Below, piece by piece: positions 1 to 12,335 of a DNA stretch of 64,000 bases (its first letter is position 1; every line of letters begins with the position of its first letter). The position numbers and the translations under genes are program-made. The DNA comes from Rhynchopus euleeides (lineage: Eukaryota; Euglenozoa; Diplonemea; Diplonemida; Diplonemidae): assembly GCA_963210315.1 (NCBI GenBank), contig OY723318.1, forward strand, positions 496,001 through 560,000, in the 5' to 3' direction. The notes beneath the pieces were generated by a model, which was not told where the DNA came from, searched no databases, and saw only the letters and a program-made list of their open reading frames with translations.

Positions 1-1184
1 GAAAACAGGTGTTGCCCTGAGATAACTAATCCGCCCCCATTCCCCTATCCCCCATGAAGTTAAGGACGTGACCTCGCCTGTCTGTGTGTCCGCACAAACG
101 GTCTCTGCTGCACCTTGCTGCAGCACTCATCAGAGTGTGGAGGCAGGCAGGTTGTCCATGCAGTGAACAGGTTCGTCACCAGACCTGTTATTGTAGGGTG
201 GGGTGGGGTGGGGTGGGGTGGAGTATTTGTTGAAATGTGGATTTGGTTTGAAAAAATGTGTTTTTTGTGCTCCAAAGAAATGGTGGGCATGGCGCAAAGT
301 GAGGGGGGGGTTTTTTTTTCTTTTGCATCGTGCACTCCACTGCTTTGCTTGGTCGTCTTGCAGACTTGCACGCAGGCTGGGTGGTGGTGGTCCATGCCAA
401 TAACAAGGGGATGATGGGAAGGAGGGAGGGAGGGAGGGAGGGAGGGCGGTGTGCAGTTGTCTTCAGCGGGGAGAGGGTGCTGCCGCTTCGCCTCCAAAAA
501 TGCAGAAAAGTGGGTGCCCTTGGCAAGCCGTGGGTGTCGCACTTCACACAGTTTTGAGAGAGGGCTAAAAGGCACCCCCTCTCCCCTCTGTCACTGCCGC
601 CGCACGGCAATTCATCAGGTCGTCACATTACCAGCTTCCACCGCACACCCGAGATATAGCAGCCCCGGCCCCTGAATCCGCTATGTTGGCAGCAAAAATC
701 ACACAAAAAGCTGATATTGGATGAATGAAAAAAAGAGCGGGCTCGTTTTTTTTTTCCCTTCTTGAAAAACTATTTTCAGATACCACACAAAGCACACACC
801 ATCCCCCACCCGTACCCCCGTCCTCTCAAAACCCTGTTAACGATTCATACAAACGCGTACCAACTTCTTCATGGTCCAAAGGGGTGTGGTGGGGGCTTGC
901 ACAAAATTAAACTACGGAGGATTTTGCGGTGAAAAACGGAGTTTATGGCACCACGCCTTATCCGTCACCCGTTTGATCTCTCCACAAGGGGCGGGGGCGG
1001 GGGGAGGGGGGGGGTTTTTTTCCTTCTCCCAAGAATTCCTGGAATAATTCCGAATTCCGAAAATATACGGCGCCCCTTCTATGGAATAGAACGGCGTGTG
1101 CCTGTGTCTCTGTATGCGTGTGTGAATCGCCAAAACAAGGGGGGGTTTCCCCCCTCGACGCGAAATCAATAAAAATGAAATCAA
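1..1184. other. Intergenic, low-complexity DNA
   Basis: I see no gene here. The stretch holds short simple repeats: a GGGGT run near 197-222, a GGGA run near 416-447, and G runs near 303-310 and 995-1015. The open frames are short, proline- or glycine-rich and have no recognisable domain. Confidence 0.6.
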
Positions 1185-1185
1185 T

Positions 1186-1294
1186 GGGGGCCCTCGCTAC
1201 GAGTCACTGTGAGTCACGAGTCGTCAGCTTTCAGCCAAACATGGCTGACTTCTCACTTTTTCTCACTCAGTCACACTTGGTAGCGAGGGCCCCC
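1186..1294. mobile_element. MITE, GGGGGCCCTCGCTAC ends (copy a)
   Basis: A 109-bp segment begins GGGGGCCCTCGCTAC and ends with the inverse GTAGCGAGGGCCCCC, giving a 15-bp perfect terminal inverted repeat around a core rich in GAGTCAC/GTGACT words. Three relatives lie at 11431, 16851 and 46723. It is non-coding. The flanks (AAT / AAC) do not give a perfect target duplication. Confidence 0.8.
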
Positions 1295-2906
1295 AACACA
1301 ATTGATTCGCGTGTGTGGAGATCATCACTCATCTAGATCAGGTGCTCGGGTATGCCCCCCACAACAAACCATCTGCCGACCACAAAAATCTATCACAACT
1401 TAGAGCGACACCACCACCACCCCGGTTGTGGTGCACAATCGGTCACCATGCAGGCTGCCTACACTTCATCTCTTGATAGGCGACTTGTGAAGACTTGTGC
1501 AACGGTATCAGGTAACTCGCTCAGGCCGTTGCTGTGGCGGACGCATATGCCAACTAAAAGTGCCCGGCTAACAAAGCGCCTTGTTATCTGCAGACCGTGT
1601 GCCCTTGTCTCTGACTCAGCCTCTTGTTCTTGGCTTGCTGCTATGGTGTGCGTGTGCGTATGAGGGGGGGCATGTCATCCTTGGAATGAATGAAAACAAT
1701 ACGACGTCTTCTGGAGGCACTGTGCACGACAGGATGATAGGGCAGTTGGCAAGGGCCACGCCCTGTGCACGCGAAGCAGATGCCAGCCTTTTTAATTTTA
1801 CCTTTGACACGAGGCTGATTATCGCAAACCAATGGGCTGAACAGAACCGTCGTAAATACCATCATGGGGATGCACCCGTCTATACCCCAGAGCGCTCGGA
1901 ACCGTTTGGTGCTGGCCAGCACCTTCATCTGTTCTGGCGGGCAGCACTGTGCCGGAGTGGGGTCGTCGGTACCACACCGCCCAACACGCCCGGAGCGCTC
2001 GGAGCGGGTGCCGTCCTAATTATCAAAACACTAAACTAAAGGAAAGCGTGTCTTCTGCCGACGTCGAAACTGGTGTGTTTCTTTCTGGCGCATTTCCTCC
2101 TGTTTTGGGGAGAGGGAAAAAATAGAGCAAAACTGTTTTGAGCAGGAAATGCTGTGGATATAGCCGCACCGCGAGCGAAGATCACCCCCCCTCCCCATCC
2201 CCACCTATCCCCCTCCCCAACCAAAGAGAGTGGCGCAACGAAGTTTGCCGGTGCCATATTAAGCCCCCACCTCCCACACCCCCTCGCCCCAACCAAAGTG
2301 TATGGTGTCAAGGAGAGACTACGTATGACGTACAGACTGGTCGTGTTTTAGTGATACTGTGTTGCGGACCAACCGCCAAGCCACTGACAGAGCCTTGTAC
2401 AACATATCTGGTGTAGTGACTATAAAAAGGACTAACATTGCAAGGAGGTGCTGGGCGATTTGCTTTTCCATTCACTCTCGACGATCAAACCCCCCCAACC
2501 AATGAGGCAAACACGACCTTCTAACCAAACCCGCGCAACTTAGTGCAGGGGATAATGTAGCTTACCCTCCTGAAGCTCCACCCAAGGCAAGCGCTCGCCG
2601 AAGCAAGCGGCACTTTCACACAACACACCGCCGGCCAGGCCGGGTGGCGGCGTGACATAGTCACAGTGGCCAGAACTCGAGACAGAGCATGCCATGCAAA
2701 CCCTGGTTTCAAACCATCTCCTCTCTCTCTCTCTCTGCGTCGAAATTTCTCGACATTTCCTCCCACATACCCCCACCCCTTCCTCTGTGATCCCCCCCCA
2801 TCTACTTCACTATCGCATCCCCGCCTCCCCTCTCCCACCAGTGCCAAAGGGAAGCACAGCGACCCCTCTCACCGGGGGACGCTGCGATCACGGCCCAAAA
2901 AATCGT
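1295..2906. other. Intergenic DNA, no gene recognised
   Basis: No open frame here shows a recognisable domain. Near 2868-2905 lies a short dispersed motif (CGGGGGACGCTGCGATCACGG followed by AAAAAATCGTT) that recurs near 12425, 29600 and 49440, usually followed by AATCGTTCAA. Here it is interrupted by the element that follows. Confidence 0.5.
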
Positions 2907-2908
2907 TA

Positions 2909-4185
2909 CTGGGGGGGGGCAATTAATCGTAAGTAGTCGAATAATCGTAAGGGGGCGATTAATTGTACAACATTTTCTGGGCCATTTATACGTAAATTTG
3001 TTTTGAATAATCGTAGGGGTTACGATTATTCACTTTTGGCCAAATTTCTGACTTTTCCCCAGAGGATCAAGCAACAGGAACAGCAGGGAACCCACTCAGG
3101 CTGTAAAAAGTGGAGAATCGGTCGTCATAGACCGGTGATTGAGTCACCCCACATGTCGGAGCACACATGCCCCGAGTTTAATGGGAAGAGAGCATGGTTT
3201 GAGGCCCCCCGCCCCCAGGTACCCTGCCAGTGAGGTGAGCCTGGGGGGGGCACCAAAATCCTGGGGTGGCCCATACGCAACCTCAGGAAGATGGACACAG
3301 TCCAGAAACTGTACCCCACAAGGAACAGATGTCCACTACCGTGGCCTCCGGCGGCTGGGGGGCTCCGCCCCCCAGACCCCCTGGAGCCCTTCGATACCCA
3401 TCAAGTCAGGGAATCCAACCACTCCAGTAGCCTCAGGCCTCAGGAGGACGCAGCCAACTCACACAGAATCTACGCCCACAATGAACAGATGTTCACTACC
3501 GTGGCCTCCGGCGGCTGGGGGGCTCTGCCCCCCAGACCCCCCTTGTAGCGTGTGCCCATGGCCACCCACCAGCCACGGCACCAAAAAGGTGGCCAATCGT
3601 TCACACTTCGACGCACAGTAAATGGCCCCCAATAACTCAAAAAAATTTGAGTAGAGTCACCGTGAAGAGAGTTTGAACCGTTGATGTCAAAAACGACCCT
3701 CTTGTGTGGAAGAACGACGCTGTGCCACCCCCATTTTCCTAACAAACTCGCCCCCCAAAAAAATGTATTGGGATTCCGAAATTTGGCCCAAAAATCTCAC
3801 ATTTAGCAGCATGCATGAACCCACAGGGTCCGACATCGGATGTCGGACCCCACCGTGTGCCCATCTGGATGACTCAAGCGCCTCACACCGGGTCCCTCCC
3901 CTCCTGGTGGCCCACCGGGGTGCTATGGCCAGTTTCCACCGGTGATGTTGCTCTGTGCACGGAATGCCGGTGAGACAGGCCGAGAATGCGACCCCTCACA
4001 CCCACCCCCACCCCACCAATTGACATTCTGAACAGCAAAACGGGTAAATTTTTGCCAAAAGTGAATAATCGTAACCCCTACGATTAATCACCACCGTTGA
4101 AAAATTGTAAATTTTGGGACACCCGATTTATACAGACCGCGTCGCTAAATAATCGTAGGGGTTACAATTATTTGACCCCCCCCAG
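2909..4185. mobile_element. TA-flanked DNA element A, copy 1
   Basis: A 1277-bp element starts CTGGGGGGGGG and ends CCCCCCCCAG. It is flanked on both sides by TA, which fits a TA target duplication of the Tc1/mariner type. Inside each end are repeated, partly inverted AATCGTAGGGGTTACGATT words, probably transposase-binding sites. No transposase is visible, so it is non-autonomous. It carries two copies of the dispersed hairpin module. As far as I can read, the copy at 9841 is identical throughout. Confidence 0.85.
3325..3542 (+). repeat. Paired hairpin module (in element A1)
   Basis: Two roughly 57-bp units (3325-3381 and 3485-3542) read ACTACCGTGGCCTCCGGCGG and then CTGGGGGGC-TCC-GCCCCCCAG, a 9-bp GC stem with a 3-base loop (TCC or TCT), followed by ACCCCC. 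A spacer of about 100 bp with GGACGCAGCCAACTCACACA separates them. Single or paired copies recur at 36104, 36575, 37490, 43846, 44497, 48927, 53125 and 57573. Confidence 0.85.
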
Positions 4186-4187
4186 TA

Positions 4188-5897
4188 AACATCGTCCAAA
4201 GAGTGTTGGGTGACACTTAGCTTTGCCTTCACTCTCGACAACAATCCCCCCTACATCCCCTCTCCTACATCCCGGCCGCGTCTTTGTTTTTTCTTTATGT
4301 TGAACATTTGGTTAGGCGCTGTTTGCTCATCTCTCCTGTGCATGCCTGCCTCTATGGTCCGGAGACTTGTGCCGCTCGGTGGTGCCAAAAAAAAGACAGC
4401 CCCTGCGCGCTAAAAAAAGACAGACTCTGCGCTTCAACTTTTGATGACCCGCCATTCGCTTTTCACCCGTTTGCTCTCTTCAAGGGGGAGGGAGTAATAC
4501 GGCGTATCAGTTCTCGTGCGTTAGTCATTTTTGGACTTTCTGTACGATGCAGGTCCGCATCACGTCGTGCAGGCCGCTCATTCAACACAGCCAATGGTAT
4601 TACGGGATTTTTCTCGAAAATCTGCGCCAATGCTTCTCCCTCGGCTCTCTCTGTCACTCACTCGAAAAATTTAAGTCACTCACTCACTCGCCTCCTCCCC
4701 CTTCATTATTCGCACTAGTGGGGGGTGAACAGTTCGTAGTATATATCGACGACTCCCCACCCCACCCCCCCTTTTTTTTGGTTAGAACACCCTGTGCAGC
4801 AGAACCATCACCACCCACGCAGAACGGCGTGGTGGCGTTTCTCCCAACAAGGTACTTGTCAGGCGGAAATGCAGCGATAGGGGAAGTGCTAGGTGCTTGC
4901 CGTCACACACAGTCTTATGCGCCTGCCAATCACACACCAACACTTCCGCAGGCAAAATTTTCTGTGTGTGTCGTGCGATCAACGAAAAACTTTTTCTCGT
5001 TTACCTTTCGTATTTCTTCACAAATGATCCTGCACGACTCCAGCTATATTTCTCTCGCAATTGGCCAAGAAATGGCTCCCATCCCCCCCACTACCCCACC
5101 ACGGCCCTCCTAGTTCGGTAAACCTTTTCAAGCACCTTCGGTGCGTGTGTTGAGGGGTGGAGGGGGTCACAAGGAGACCAGATCTGATGGAGCAGGAGAG
5201 GTGGTGAGGTTTTGTGTCGTGTCCTCTCTGTGTCAGAGAGGGGAGGGGAGGTGTGGAGGGGGGTGCTAGGTGCTTGCCGGGCAACACGCAGTATCATGCG
5301 GCCCTCTGCCCTGTCACACAGCACCGCACCTTCCGCAGGGGCAAACTTTTCTGTGTGGGTTTTGTGCGTTCAACGGGGAAAAAAATGTCATCCTTGCACG
5401 GGTCGTATTTATCGGCAGTGCAGGCAGCCACTGCAGGCAGCGCCTCCCTCCCCACTCTCTGACTCGACGATCAAACCCCCCCCCCCCCCCCCCCTTCGTC
5501 CTCACCCCGCATCCGTTGTTGCATATGATCCATACAGCCTCCAGTGGAGCCTCCTTCCCCCCCCCCCCACACGCACAGCTGTCGATCTCTCCTATTTCAA
5601 TTCTCCTCCAGTCTTCCTTTTTCATTTCTTTCATATTTTTGCGCCCAGATGCAGTTTCACGTTGACGCTCCGGAAAGCTCACACAACATAACTGGGTGCT
5701 CGTGCCGTGAGCGGAGGGGGGGGGGGGGGACAGAACCATCTGCATATGCCACATCGAGAGGTGTGTTGGGGGGTGGACGTATCCTCGATATATGCCTGTT
5801 GTGTGATCACGCCACATGGTGCAGAAGGGCGGCACCTTTCTGTGCCTTTTTTTGTTCTCGTTGCGAGCGACAGGGGGGGGGGGGGGCGGGGGGTAAG
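4188..5897. other. Intergenic DNA, no gene recognised
   Basis: The stretch holds poly-C runs (for example 5477-5494 and 5562-5571) and poly-G runs (5716-5729, 5873-5886). Two related segments share the words GCTAGGTGCTTGCCG, CACACAG and CTTCCGCAGG (near 4888-4960 and 5264-5350), and a third lies near 13740-13800. They look like diverged copies of a dispersed repeat. I see no credible coding frame. Confidence 0.5.
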
Positions 5898-6112
5898 GGC
5901 ATAGCGAAATGTCGCGATGTAACGAAGGGAAATCGTACGGCCGGAGCTTTGTGAGGGCAACACCTTTCGTGCCACTTTTATTTTCGACGGGGCCTCGGCA
6001 CAGCCCTGAGGCACTGTTGCGCGCAACAAAACGAAGGCACGCCCTTAGCTGTTCTTTGCAGTTGCTGGGCAGGGAGTTGCTGCCGCAAAGCGAGCTGGGG
6101 TACGATTTTCCT
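5898..6112 (+). repeat. Dispersed repeat E, diverged copy
   Basis: This is a degenerate copy of a roughly 205-bp repeat that starts near GCGAAGTCGCGAAGTAACGAAG, passes through GGCCTCAACACAGCC and CAGTTGCTGGGCAGGG, and ends GTACGATTTT. Better copies are at 8748, 33555, 49966, and inverted at 51037 and 52151. Confidence 0.6.
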
Positions 6113-6350
6113 TTGCTCCGGTGGATGTTTTAATTTGGCAATGCGGGGGGGAAAGAGCCAGCGTGTGTATCGTGCGCCGTGTTACAACAGGATGCACGGG
6201 ATCACGGAATCATGAAACAGGGCCCGCAGCCCCGAGTGGGTTGCAGCCGCACCGCTCTCAAAGGAATTCAACCATATATGCGGGCAAACCCCAATGGGGC
6301 ACGGCGCCGCCGCCGTGCCCACTATCTCCGCCACAAAAAAAATCGTTTAA

Positions 6351-7357
6351 CCCTTTACCAGCGGACCGTACATATATGTACGGTTATGTCTAGCATCCCT
6401 GAGTAAATGGCTTTAATTCTCGACTTTTTGACCGATTTTTGTTTTCTCGAAATGTTCGAGCACAACGGAATCAAATGCAACCAGTTTCGGCGAGAAACGC
6501 GGAGCAGAGTATGTTTTATTTCTGAAAGAGAATTTCACAAAAAGTCAGATTTTTGGTCGATTTCCCCACCTCACAGACCCCACCATGACCTACAATTCCT
6601 GGTGGTGTTCTACTCCACTAAATTGACCAATTTTTGCGATCTTGAATTCTGCTGTGCCGATTCTGTCACATATTGCATGTGGTTCCGCCAATTTTCGCGG
6701 CCATCGGATACGGAACAGCCTTCTCCCAGCATCCCCGAATTTGAGGGAACTTCAGGCATGTTTGAGGGGTGCACAAAGGGGACCCACTTCAGGAATTTTC
6801 TGCTCATTCTTTTTCAGAATCTCTCGCGATGGTGGATTCCGCTGTTCAAAATATCCCGGAGAACCCTGGGGCTGATGAGAAGGAATCCAAGAACTGACCC
6901 GCAAGGCCGTACGTAAATCCCATACCCCACTGATGGGAGTTGACCAGGCAGGGCCCACAGGGCCTGCAAGTCCGAGGTGGCACTCAGGGGTGTTCTGCTC
7001 CACCAAATTGACCGATTCTTTCGATCTCGAATTCCGCTGTGCTCATTCTGTCACAGTTATCACCTGTTTCCACCACTACTCACCACCACCCCGTATTTTT
7101 TTCGAGAGAACATTCCGACACCCCGATTTTCGAGGGGGGAATAGGCCGTCATGGGCGACGCACAAAGGATGCCCATTTGAGGAATTTTCTGCTTGAATTT
7201 TTTCAAAATTTCTTGCCATCGTGGGTTCCGCGAGTCAAAATAGCCCCACTATGGTACTTGACATTTCTGTTATGCGTGGTCGCGTCAGGTTCACCGAAGT
7301 CACAAAAGTGCTCCCCCAAAACTGAAAATAAGTCAGGGGTGCCTAGACCGTAAAGGG
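6351..7357. mobile_element. piggyBac-like element, TTAA-flanked
   Basis: A 1007-bp element is flanked by TTAA on both sides (6347-6350 and 7358-7361). It starts CCCTTTACCAGCGGACC and ends GGTCTAGGC-like sequence then GACCGTAAAGGG in inverse orientation; CCCTTTAC is the shared tip. TTAA targets and CCC-starting tips are hallmarks of piggyBac. The interior carries a diverged direct duplication of about 390 bp (unit 1 from about 6599, unit 2 from about 6987). No transposase is visible. Confidence 0.75.
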
Positions 7358-7361
7358 TTAA

Positions 7362-8747
7362 AATACCGCCACCTGCTCCTGCGCACAATGCAAATCCTGA
7401 GCTTTCTTGGATTTGTTTTGTGCCGCCGGTAAAATACAAAAAAAAATTCGGTCCACCCCCGAACACAGCACTGCACATGCCGGGGCCGTTAGGAGGGGTT
7501 GCGACCGAGGGAAAAAGTTGATAATTTCAAATGCATGTGTGCGTAATACACTGCGTATTTCTGTGCCGGGAGGGGATGACTTCCGCTCTGTGCCAAGACT
7601 GTGTCACTTTGCCACCCTATTTTGTGATGGGAGCTTCACTGTTCTGCACGCCTCTGAGCGAACAAGCCTGCCCTTTGTCTAGAATTGTATCTGCAGCGGG
7701 ATGCTTGATCATCCAGTAGGTTCCCCTTCGTGGATGGTCCAGCCCCACTTTGCGTGCGTCCTCCTGACAGTCCTACGCTTTGGTTTCACTGTTGCTGCTG
7801 CCACCCAGTGGGGGGGCTGTATTGTAGCTCCTGAGAATGGTAGAAACCAGGGAATGCACTTAGGGCATTGCCTCTGAAAATCATGTCAGAACTGCGCAGG
7901 GGCAAACCTGCGTGCAAAACAACAACCCTCATATATTTTTTTCTTTCGAGAGTTGTGCTCACACAGCAACAAGGGAGGGTGTTTGTCGTGACCCGAATAA
8001 TCCCCTTTTTGGCTCTTTCTCGATCCTTTCATACTTTGCACCCCCCACTCACAGTCCATTTTTTTTCCCGCCACAACCCTGTTCCGGTCGTGGGTCAATA
8101 CGACAACGGCCATCTCGCTGGATGCTGTGAGGAATACGGCCAAAAAAAACCACGTTCAATAGCAAGTAGAGCCGTGACAACGCTTTCCCTCCCTGACCCT
8201 TTGAGGCTCGTGACAGCTTCTCCGCGGCTCTGTATTGGGGCGTGAAGTGGATATCGTCGCATAACACGAAAAGAGAACGGTGTGCTCAGTGCTCCGTTTC
8301 CCCTCCACTACTGAGAGCAGGAAAAAGGGTCGCAGCGCCGTTCAGTAGCCCTCACTGTGTCTTTTTTGTTTGTGAGAAAAGTGGCGATGTTGCCGCTTTC
8401 GACACAAATTAGCATCCCCTGAAACGGTAATCACCACCCTCTGGCCTGATGGAGGGAGTGGGGTGGATGATAATGCTGTGGTGTGACTTTCTGCCCACAC
8501 ACGGAGTGTGCGAAACAAGAATACAGCCGCATGCTTGTTGTTGCGCAGAGAACCAAGGAAATTCTTGTGCCCGCCAGAAGTTTCACCCCCTCCCCCCCCC
8601 CCGAGGGGGAAAAAATAAATGGTTGCTACTGAACGGTGGTGCTGAATGCTGTTGTGTTTTATTTTTTTACGATTTGTCTCTCTCTTTCAAAACATCCGAA
8701 CCTATCCGTGCACGAATGTGGAATTTTATTACCCTTTTTTTTTACTA
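7362..8747. other. Intergenic DNA, no gene recognised
   Basis: I recognise no coding sequence. The DNA is mixed composition with short T and C runs. Confidence 0.5.
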
Positions 8748-8955
8748 GTTACGAGCGACGAAGCGTAGCGAAGTCGCGAAGTAACGAAGGAAATCGTACG
8801 ACTGAAGCTTTGGATTAGCACCTCATGCCACTTCACAGGGCCTCAACACAGCCTTGAGACAGCAAGTGTGCGCTCAACAAAAAGTAGTCCGGAACTGTTC
8901 TCCCACAGTTGCTGGACAGGGTGTCTATAATAAAGCGAAAGGAGTACGATTTTGG
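8748..8955 (+). repeat. Dispersed repeat E
   Basis: A well preserved copy starts ACTAGTTACGAGCGACGAAG, after a T run that is also present before the 49966 copy, and ends GGAGTACGATTTT. The length and the shared T-rich leader suggest a short retroposon, but I see no clear tRNA-type A and B boxes. Confidence 0.75.
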
Positions 8956-9240
8956 CTGCCAGGTGTCACCGACAACAGTCGTTGCGCTGGTGGTATGTAG
9001 CCACAGATGCACAAGCCAGCCTCCCGTCACCATGTGTTGGTACGTGGGTGAGGGCGGCCCATCCGCCCCCTCCCCCACCCTTCCTTGTCCCGGGAGGTTT
9101 TGCCCGCTTGTGCCGCCTACATACATACCCATTCTCTGCGATGGGCAGTCGCTGTTTTTATTTTCTTTGGCTCAGTCATTCCTTACCTCCGAGATCATGT
9201 TTCTTTTACAGTTCTCCCCCCCGCCCCCCCCCCCTCACGC

Positions 9241-9485
<245 letters not shown>

Positions 9486-9840
9486 CCTCCCTCACCTTCC
9501 TCCTGCTCTCCGCACTCGTCGTGACTACCCCCCCCCCCCCACCCCCTCTTTCTCCGTTCAATCGCTTCAATCGCTACAAAAAAATCTTCCGACCCCCCCC
9601 CCCCCCACCCTTCCCTCAGGACAACCATTTGCGAGAAGGTGCTGGGAGACTTGCCTTTGCTTTCACTCTCTCGACAATCAAAAATACCCACTTCCGGCGC
9701 TATGCTTTGTTGCGCTGCTGTTGAATATCCATTTTTTTTGTACAAACACCCCCCCCCGCCCCTCACGGCACCTCGATTTTCTGGTTTAGTTATCTGACGA
9801 GCGATCATTAAAAAGTAAACCCCCCCCCTGTATAATGTTA

Positions 9841-11117
9841 CTGGGGGGGGGCAATTAATCGTAAGTAGTCGAATAATCGTAAGGGGGCGATTAATTGTAC
9901 AACATTTTCTGGGCCATTTATACGTAAATTTGTTTTGAATAATCGTAGGGGTTACGATTATTCACTTTTGGCCAAATTTCTGACTTTTCCCCAGAGGATC
10001 AAGCAACAGGAACAGCAGGGAACCCACTCAGGCTGTAAAAAGTGGAGAATCGGTCGTCATAGACCGGTGATTGAGTCACCCCACATGTCGGAGCACACAT
10101 GCCCCGAGTTTAATGGGAAGAGAGCATGGTTTGAGGCCCCCCGCCCCCAGGTACCCTGCCAGTGAGGTGAGCCTGGGGGGGGCACCAAAATCCTGGGGTG
10201 GCCCATACGCAACCTCAGGAAGATGGACACAGTCCAGAAACTGTACCCCACAAGGAACAGATGTCCACTACCGTGGCCTCCGGCGGCTGGGGGGCTCCGC
10301 CCCCCAGACCCCCTGGAGCCCTTCGATACCCATCAAGTCAGGGAATCCAACCACTCCAGTAGCCTCAGGCCTCAGGAGGACGCAGCCAACTCACACAGAA
10401 TCTACGCCCACAATGAACAGATGTTCACTACCGTGGCCTCCGGCGGCTGGGGGGCTCTGCCCCCCAGACCCCCCTTGTAGCGTGTGCCCATGGCCACCCA
10501 CCAGCCACGGCACCAAAAAGGTGGCCAATCGTTCACACTTCGACGCACAGTAAATGGCCCCCAATAACTCAAAAAAATTTGAGTAGAGTCACCGTGAAGA
10601 GAGTTTGAACCGTTGATGTCAAAAACGACCCTCTTGTGTGGAAGAACGACGCTGTGCCACCCCCATTTTCCTAACAAACTCGCCCCCCAAAAAAATGTAT
10701 TGGGATTCCGAAATTTGGCCCAAAAATCTCACATTTAGCAGCATGCATGAACCCACAGGGTCCGACATCGGATGTCGGACCCCACCGTGTGCCCATCTGG
10801 ATGACTCAAGCGCCTCACACCGGGTCCCTCCCCTCCTGGTGGCCCACCGGGGTGCTATGGCCAGTTTCCACCGGTGATGTTGCTCTGTGCACGGAATGCC
10901 GGTGAGACAGGCCGAGAATGCGACCCCTCACACCCACCCCCACCCCACCAATTGACATTCTGAACAGCAAAACGGGTAAATTTTTGCCAAAAGTGAATAA
11001 TCGTAACCCCTACGATTAATCACCACCGTTGAAAAATTGTAAATTTTGGGACACCCGATTTATACAGACCGCGTCGCTAAATAATCGTAGGGGTTACAAT
11101 TATTTGACCCCCCCCAG
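9841..11117. mobile_element. TA-flanked DNA element A, copy 2
   Basis: This is the second copy of the 1277-bp element at 2909. The offset is a constant 6932 bases from end to end and I found no difference. TA flanks both sides (9839-9840, 11118-11119). The surrounding sequence changes exactly at the TA, so this is a transposition and not a segmental duplication. Confidence 0.88.
10257..10474 (+). repeat. Paired hairpin module (in element A2)
   Basis: Units at 10257-10313 and 10417-10474 are identical to those in element A copy 1. Confidence 0.85.
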
Positions 11118-11430
11118 TAAATAACGCGTAATATTAAATAGCGCATAATATTAAATATGACGCATAATATTAAATATAACGCATAATATTAAATAACTCG
11201 TAATATTAAATAGGGCGTTTTTGGGCGTTTTTTTCGGCTAGTAGGCCAAAAGAGGTCATCTCCGGGGACGCACAGTGTCTGTACATGACGTAGGTGACTG
11301 AAAAAATCCTATTTTCAGCACCCGTTGTTCGCCAGCGGTTTTTTGCAAGTGAGTCCTGATAGCAAAACGCCCAGAACTCATAATATTAAATATAGGCCCC
11401 CAAAACTCATAATATTAAATATAACTCATA

Positions 11431-11538
11431 GGGGGTCTTCGCTACGGGGTGACCGTCAGTGCGTTTTGGTGCATTTGCTGTTGAATTAGCTGAAAACTGA
11501 CGGAGATTGACGGAGGATAACGGCCAGCGAAGACCCCC
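11431..11538. mobile_element. MITE (copy d)
   Basis: A 108-bp element has ends GGGGGTCTTCGCT and AGCGAAGACCCCC. Identical ATA triplets flank it (11428-11430, 11539-11541). It is the same family as copies a-c but with a GTCTTC variant of the tip and a different core. Confidence 0.75.
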
Positions 11539-11607
11539 ATAATATTAAATATACGCATAATATTAAATATTCTATATTTAATATTATGCGGGGGGGGGGG
11601 GGGTTTA

Positions 11608-12119
11608 TATAACAATCACTCGTGGTCACTTGTGAGTCCACTCGTCAGACAAGCTATCTCGTCGACGAGTGCGCCGTGCTCCTGGCGGCACCGCGTGACT
11701 CAGATCCGTTCCCGCCAACAGGAGGGGGGTGGGGTGGGGGTAAGAGAGGAGTTTGTTCGCTGGAAAACACGCATCACATAGCCGAGCGTGTCTCTTTCGT
11801 CAGATTCGGCAAATTCGGTTCGCAAAACAAAAAGGTCAGAAACGCCGATCTGCTGCTGCGGTGTGTATAGTTGTGTTGCAGTGAGACAGATCGTATCTAG
11901 GCTGGTGGTGCTGCATACCTTCTTCTCCAATACTGCAAGAGTAATATCCGCGTGTGTGTATGGATGTCTGTGCAAATACCCAACCCGACAGCCCCACCCC
12001 CCCCCGCCCCCCCACCCACCCAATGTACCTTCGTCGCTTGCAAGATCCTATTCAGGGGATGGAAAAATATAAAAATGAACAGTCTCGAAAATCTCGAAAG
12101 CTTCGCCGGTGTGAAATTC
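11608..12119. other. Intergenic DNA, no gene recognised
   Basis: No domain-bearing frame is visible. A C-rich tract occurs near 11990-12020. Confidence 0.5.
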
Positions 12120-12335
12120 TATCCGCTATTTTTATATTTTTCTGCGCACACAATCTTCGCGCGGAAATCGTCATTCAACCCCTGCCGACCGTGCTCTGCA
12201 CACCACCTCTGGCCCTGTATCAGGCGATGAGGATTTTGTCGGTGTGTGTGTGGAAGCCTAGACACATCAAACGAATCACAAAATAGTACAGGCAAATAGG
12301 GAGGGATGAGCTGAAGTGACACCATTTTACTTTTC
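12120..12335 (+). repeat. Dispersed repeat F
   Basis: One of three diverged copies of a roughly 190-bp repeat (others at 28528 and 33768). Shared landmarks are GCGCACAC, TTCGCGCGGAAA, GTGCTCTGCACACCACC, GTGTGTGTGGAAGC and GAGCTGAAGTGACAC. Confidence 0.65.

Larger units (their letters stand above)
9818..11605. mobile_element. AT-rich foldback element T (hosts A2 and a MITE)
   Basis: The ends are AACCCCCCCCC and GGGGGGGGGTT flanked by TA. Next to each end are many copies of the word CATAATATTAAATA in both orientations (11122-11220, 11378-11425, 11537-11595). The left part is split by element A copy 2, and a MITE sits at 11431-11538. It is non-coding and non-autonomous. The boundaries rest on homopolymer runs, so they may be off by a few bases. 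Confidence 0.65.

Noticed and set aside
8748..8955. tRNA-derived SINE
   Set aside because: I could not find convincing A and B boxes or a cloverleaf, so the repeat is left unclassified.
11122..11600. CRISPR-like array of CATAATATTAAATA repeats
   Set aside because: Repeats are only about 14 bp, occur in both orientations, spacers vary widely in length, and the whole has transposon ends. There are no cas genes and the genome looks eukaryotic.
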